From Ascaphus truei (taxonomy: Eukaryota; Chordata; Amphibia; Anura; Ascaphidae): a DNA stretch of 64,000 bases. Shown here in pieces: positions 58,921 through 64,000 of the stretch; the stretch's first letter is position 1, and each line of letters begins with the position of its first letter. The translations under genes were made by a program, and so were the position numbers. The stretch lies in assembly GCA_036426205.1 (NCBI GenBank), contig CM071570.1, positions 52,126,984 through 52,190,983 on the forward strand. Direction: 5' to 3'. Under the pieces are notes generated by a model. The model was given only the letters and a program-made list of their open reading frames with translations, was not told the DNA's origin and made no database searches.

Positions 58921-59643
58921 AAGATGTATTATGCTTAAAGAAAAGGAAAATGTTGGCATGCAGTCAGAAAGCAAGGATCCATACAACTCTTGATTTTCTA
59001 CCCTCCTCTCCAGTGGTGGTTCAGGTTAAGTTGCCATCTCTATTATAAGATGGAAAGGACCTCAACAATTGGGATATTCCCCGTAACGACAAGTGGTTAG
59101 AAATCCTGGCCTAGATCAGCAGACCTTTATCACAAGGTTAACTTTAGTCCCACTACCAGCATACAGTACTATAACCTTTAGAGTTCATCCCTATTTTAAC
59201 GTATATGCCCTTTGTTATGGATTCTTGGTGATCATTTTTCCTGCATGTTGTACCTGACATGAACATACCGCACAAAAATAAAACATGCCTATTGTGTTTG
59301 CGCATATACAGTAGCTGTAAAGTGCAACTGCATACTGATCACATTCAGCTTTATGTCCTTTAATGATTTAAGAGACTGAAACACAATACTTGAATTGTAA
59401 TGTTTTTTTAATCGCTTCCTACCTTCCAGGTCCCACAGGTATTAAAATGGTTAATAATGCAACACAGATCTGTATCATCCCAAAAGCTCATTTAAACTGC
59501 ATGTATTCTGCAGACATTGGCTTGGGTTACAGCCTTTGCCCCATCCAAATACTTCTAATAATACAAATATGCAGGCCCACTTACTATGGAAAAGACATCT
59601 GACCTCATACAATGAGTAAACAATTTAAATGAAAATCAAAGTG
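58921..59643. other. unannotated intronic sequence
   Basis: AT-rich DNA; nothing recognised. Confidence 0.35.
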
Positions 59644-59661
59644 TACTTTTGGGAAGTAATG

Positions 59662-60122
59662 TAGAAAATAGCTGAAGCGCTCAAATGCGGGTATATATAT
59701 TCAAAATAAGCCAAACCACTAAACCAGGGTACTAACAACTGAAATAGTACCTAATGTGTAATAGTATGGGTACTATCCTCCTGAAGACAGGTGGTATATG
59801 GTACAAACCCACTTACCATCAGTCTCATTGGCAGGTTCCCCTGGAAAAATGCAAATACTCACATCCTGGTAGGGTAGGTAGGCAAGCTGTGCAGCTACTA
59901 AATGCAATACAGGGAAAAAGGAGACCAAAAGCGCACCAGCACAAACGGAGCAGGAAGGACCCAAAACGAAAAATAATAATCCTTGAAAAAGAACGCTGTG
60001 ACGTTCGAAACGCGTTGGATGGGTCTTTTGTCACATTAAAGTGCCCTTTTAATTATTTTTCGTTTTGGGTCCTTCCTGCTCCGTTTGTGCTGGTGCGCTT
60101 TTGGTCTCCATTTTCCCTATAT
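59662..60122 (+). mobile_element. short PLE-like element with 18-bp duplication
   Basis: TACTTTTGGGAAGTAATG (59644-59661) recurs at 60123-60140 with one mismatch. The arms 59906-59977 and 60051-60122 are inverted (GGAGACCAAAAGCGCACCAG and its inverse). The spacer is almost entirely the hammerhead-like motif at 59978-60024. No coding sequence. Confidence 0.8.
59978..60024 (+). ncRNA. hammerhead-like motif, UUGARAA subtype
   Basis: TTGAAAA (59983-59989), an extra A, a perfect GAACG/CGTTC stem, GAAA (60007-60010), ACGCGT and T (GUU). Helix I ATCC/GGAT. As in the motif at 20452, C3 is U and G8 is A. Confidence 0.55.
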
Positions 60123-60140
60123 TACTTTTGGGAAGGAATG

Positions 60141-60835
60141 ATAAAAAAACAAAACAAAATGACATGGCAACGTTCATTTATTGTGCCTAATAATGTATCA
60201 TTTGTAATTTGGACTGATTGTCATTATGTGCTGGATCCGATTCCAATATGCAGTACACAATACTACTCCGAACTTTATACACACAACAAACAAATCTGAA
60301 GCAATCATTTATTATAGGCTGGTTCTTGTTAATCAGAACATTTAATCGAGTATCTGTAAGTGGGTATTTCCTGCTATGTGCTATGGCTGTTACCATTTAT
60401 TATAGCCTCCTCTTTTGAATCTCAAAGTTTGACTCTGATCAGCTAAAAGTGACAAGGGTATAATCTGGGAAATCTTTGTCAGAGATCTGAAAAGACATGG
60501 TTTTCAAGTATTTTTTTTCAAATGAATAGCCTAATAAACAGGAGTGATCCAGATGAGTTTTGTTTACATTCAGATAGGCAGCTGAATTGATATTCTCACA
60601 AAGCAGCAAAATATGTTCCTGTCCGGTGCTTATTTCAAGATTTGTTGTAGGTTGCGATAACTCTGAATTGGCCAACGTGAGATCTTCATAGATCAGATAA
60701 TACTATGCAAACCTTGTGAAACTTCAAAAGGTATTTTCTTCAGGAGTATTGTCTTTATAATGGACAAACTTTTGTTTGTCTATTATAAAGCACAACAATC
60801 TACAACAATACTATATAATAATAGCATGTTCTTGT
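60141..60835. other. unannotated intronic sequence
   Basis: AT-rich DNA without recognisable features. Confidence 0.35.
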
Positions 60836-61015
60836 ACAGCCCTGCTAGTTTTTTTACGTAGCACTTCACAGAGACATTTTACAGTCCCTGCCCCGTGGAG
60901 CTTACAATCTATGTTTTTGGTGCCTGAGGCACAGGGAGATAAAATGACTTGCCCAGGGTCACAAGGAGCCGACACCGGGAATTGAACCAGGCTCCTCTGC
61001 TTCAACCTCTCAGTA
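60836..61015 (-). mobile_element. MIR/CORE-like SINE, copy 2
   Basis: The minus strand reads GCCTGGTTCAATTCCCGGTG (B-box-like), CTTGTGACCCTGGGCAAGTC and ATCTCCCTGTGCCTCAGG. It is better preserved than the copy at 24885. Confidence 0.65.
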
Positions 61016-61396
61016 ACATTATTACGTGGCTATACAATTTATGCCGAGGCAAACAACATTGGTTCTAATGCACCAGCCCGGCATCTGGGTTAGTTATCTG
61101 TTACCCTTCTCTACTCCGTTTTTGTATTTATGTATGCTACACCATACACATCTTCAACGTGTTGGTATTTTGTCTTCCCCACCCTTATTTTAACATGACC
61201 CAATAAAGGTTACATTTTAAATCAATGACTATAGACTGGAGTGCTAGTCCTAAAGGGGCTCTTTTTCTTGCCTTGGCAAGTTTTCTTGTGTTACATTTAT
61301 CTTAGCTCCTGGCACCGTTCACCAATTATTATAGACGGTCGCAAGAGCTCTCCACTTCTCCCTCCCTCTCCCCCACATATGATAAATCCAGATAAG

Positions 61397-61659
61397 TGAG
61401 AAGGGATGTAGGTGCACTCAAAACTGCCACAGGTGCACTGGAAAACACAAATGTGGTGTATAACTGCAAATAAAGAAAATACCGGCACTCCAGTGGGCTT
61501 TATAAAAATAGATTAAATGAACTTTATTCGAAGGACCGACGTTTCAGTCCTCACATGACAGGTTCACATGAGGACTGAAATGCTGATCCTTTGTATAAAG
61601 TCCATCTAATCTATTTTTCTAAAGCCCAATGGTGTGTCGGTATTTTCTCTATTTGCCCT
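61397..61659. mobile_element. 263-bp palindromic PLE-like element with 14-bp duplication
   Basis: TAAATCCAGATAAG flanks the insert at 61383-61396 and 61660-61673. The arms 61466-61559 and 61565-61657 are inverted almost to the centre. Each arm ends in GAGGACTGAAA; the minus strand has GACTGAAACGTCGG, a hammerhead half. The CUGANGA box is not recognisable. Confidence 0.75.
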
Positions 61660-61673
61660 TAAATCCAGATAAG

Positions 61674-62279
61674 GACATAAACATTTCACATTCAAAAACA
61701 TTACCTAAACAGGAAGGAATTTCATTAAAAGTAGTTTGTTTTTTCTAAAGGTGGAGAGGATTGTTTATACGGTATGTACCTGTGTCAGACAGACAAACAG
61801 TTAATATCCATATCACTTACAACACCATAATATTTGAGAAAATCAGTTTTTGTGCATATTTTTGGTGTGAGCACATCTTCTAGATTCAACCCAAAACTGA
61901 GAAAGCTGTCATTGTTTAAATGTTCTGCATTAACATTTCTCTAGTCATATGGGTGAAAGCTACCATAGCAAGTAAAGGGTTAACTCTCATTTGAGAAATT
62001 ATAACTTTTGATTAACAAATCAGTTTCATGGAGTGTCTGGGGGTCCACATTCCTCTACTAATTCTCATGCAAGTCAGCAGTAAATGTACAAGCTTAACCA
62101 GTACACCACTTCTTCACCCCCATAACCCAGGAAGGACTCACACAATGAATATACATACTATATGTAGGGATACTGGTCGTTGTTGTCTCCAACAATAGAA
62201 TATGTGCTGCTGCTCAATTCTGTTACAGTAACAAAGGAACTGTACAGGCTTTTCAATTTCTTTAAATGTTCTGTATACT
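61674..62279. other. unannotated intronic sequence
   Basis: No gene or known repeat recognised. Confidence 0.35.
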
Positions 62280-62413
62280 GGCCCATATTTACTAAGCAGT
62301 CTTCTGCAACAAGACTCGTTTCTGGTGCTGGAAGACCATTTATTTGAATGGTCTGGAAGGTGTCTTCCAACACCATATGGCAGAAGACTGCTTAGTACTG
62401 TAAATATGGCCCA
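62280..62413. mobile_element. foldback MITE, copy 2
   Basis: GGCCCATATTTACTAAGCAGT at the left and ACTGCTTAGTACTGTAAATATGGCCC at the right are inverted ends. A second inner inverted pair, TGGAAGACCATT/AATGGTCTGGAAG-like, lies in the middle. Same family as 47123-47263. Confidence 0.8.
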
Positions 62414-63534
62414 TTGCGTATTCAATCTATACTTCCTTGGCTTAACTTTGATAGAGCTACAAACCTTTCTTGAATTCCCTGAACACAGGGTGAAGGTCAA
62501 CATGCCATAACTAAAATGTTTGATGTTCTAAATCATTTTTATATTCCTACTGCTTTTGTGTTTGTACATTTTATCAGACTGCATATTATAGTTTGGCAGC
62601 GTAAACCAATTTGCCTTTGCTTCATCTGCATAATGGGAAGGGACTGTATCCATAACATTTTACCAGTACAGAACATACACCTACAAAGAGAATAATGTAC
62701 CTGATGTTCTCAGTAGCAGAATGTTCATAGAATAAAAATAGCTTCCCAATCCAAATAGTACAAATGCAACTGAAACGATGGATTTTATCAGCAATATGTT
62801 CCTATGATAAAGACTGTACTTTTTATTTGCACTAGAAATATAATTAAGTGATAACCACTTATCTTTCAGACCCATTTCAGCATTGTTCTCACTTTTTGGC
62901 CTATTCAATATTGTCTGATAAAATCGCTTCATCTTTACAAAAAATTATTGCTGGCCTTCAATTAAAAATGTTTCCTGATTCAACCAAAAGAAGCGAATTT
63001 GTAACATCTCCCCTACCCTTCCACTCCACTCCCATGAAGTCCTAGATGTTTATAAGCCAGCCATTGCTAGTGGACCTCTGTGACATGGGAATGGGGGGCG
63101 TGCAGAAAACAAATACGTCAAACCAAAATAATTACAACCATCAATGACCAAAAAGTAACCCCTTCAGTGTCATAAAAGTACACTAGTCCCCATCTTTGAG
63201 GGCCAATATAGCCATAAAGGCAATTTAAGTTATTAAAAACAAACAAAAAAAAACACTTACCCCATTGCTTAAGTGATATCCCTTGAATTTTCAGGACATT
63301 TAAACTAATGTATCCTTTATCAATCTATTAAGCAATTAAAAAAAAAAGTGTGTTCCTTTGTACTTTAGCTTACATTTTGGTTGGGCTTACAGAATGAGTT
63401 CTGATGAACATACTATATTATAATGTTACAGTATGTATCAAATTTGTATGTCTGGGTCTGTCATTTCTTCGTCAAAATCTCTGTCAAATCGAAGTAACCT
63501 CGTCTTATGACCCATGTCAATACAAGGCACTTGA
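62414..63534. other. unannotated intronic sequence
   Basis: AT-rich, no recognised gene. The ORFs at 62681 and 62848 show no family motif. Confidence 0.35.
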
Positions 63535-64000
63535 GTATATATGTATGTCTTTATTTATATAGCGCCATTAATGTACATACAGTAGAGCTTCACAGTAGTA
63601 ATACACGTGACAATCATATAAATAACAAATAATACAAATAACAGATCATGGGAATAAGTAAAACATAAACACTGTACTTCAGACATAAAAGTATCATTTC
63701 GGAAGAGGAGTCCCTGTTCTGAGGAGCTTACAATCTAATTGGTAGGTAGGATGTACAGAGACAGAAGGAAGGAATTCTGGAAAGACAGATTTCGGAAATA
63801 GTAGAGTGATTCTGGCAGCAGCGTTTAGTATAGATTGTAAGGGAGACAGGTGAGAGGCAGGAAGGCCGGGCAGCAGGAAGTTACAGTAGTGGAGACAGAA
63901 GAGAATGAGGGCCTGACTCAGAGTTTTAGCAGTCGAACAACAGAGGAGAGGGCGTATCTTTGTAATATTGAGGAGGAAAAAGCAACAGGTTTTAGAAATG
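63535..64000 (-). mobile_element. L2-type LINE with internal deletion, runs off the window
   Basis: The inverted tail (TTTATTTATATAGCGCCATT ... GGACTCC-type blocks) is followed after about 63785 by sequence matching the inverse of 44300-44525 of L2-A. About 400 bp of the LINE are missing between the two parts. The element continues beyond 64000. Confidence 0.85.

Overview
This window looks like vertebrate, most likely amphibian (frog-like), nuclear DNA. It is AT-rich, intron-like and packed with transposable elements: Penelope-like elements (PLEs), L1 and L2 LINEs, Harbinger-, hAT- and Tigger-type MITEs, a Helitron and solo LTRs. The clade is inferred from this repeat mix and from one exon; no species can be named. 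No prokaryotic gene, tRNA, rRNA or CRISPR array is visible.

The only host coding sequence recognised is one exon on the minus strand (15827-16050). It carries the start codon and CRIB domain of PAK5, a group II p21-activated kinase, between a good acceptor and donor. The rest of the window is therefore best read as PAK5 intron: the first coding intron at 1-15826, and 5'-UTR intron or upstream sequence at 16051-64000.

Layout: 0.6-6 kb holds MITEs. 6.98-10.55 kb holds PLE-A, with long inverted terminal repeats and a Helitron in one arm. 11-16 kb holds a tandem array, a PLE fragment, a mariner-like MITE and the PAK5 exon. 16.9-20.5 kb holds PLE-B (reverse transcriptase plus GIY-YIG). 20.7-28.7 kb holds MITEs, palindromes and two solo LTRs. 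34.4-37 kb holds PLE-C. 37.7-43.4 kb holds two L1 copies. 44-45.1 kb holds an L2. 51.5-55.3 kb holds an L2, a hAT-like element with an assembly gap, and a solo LTR nested in an L2 tail. 56.4-62.4 kb holds foldback elements, including three short PLE insertions with target-site duplications. The window ends in an L2 copy.

The most interesting signal is at least a dozen hammerhead-ribozyme-like motifs, on both strands. Each has a CUGANGA-type box, a stem II hairpin, GAAA, a short self-complementary helix III (ACGCGU or ACGU) and a possible NUH cleavage site, often with a pairing helix I. They lie in PLE terminal repeats and in several short palindromic elements. PLE hammerheads are a known phenomenon. 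What deserves attention here is their density, an extra A after the core box in nearly every copy, two core subtypes, and their placement in palindromes flanked by 12-18 bp target-site duplications.
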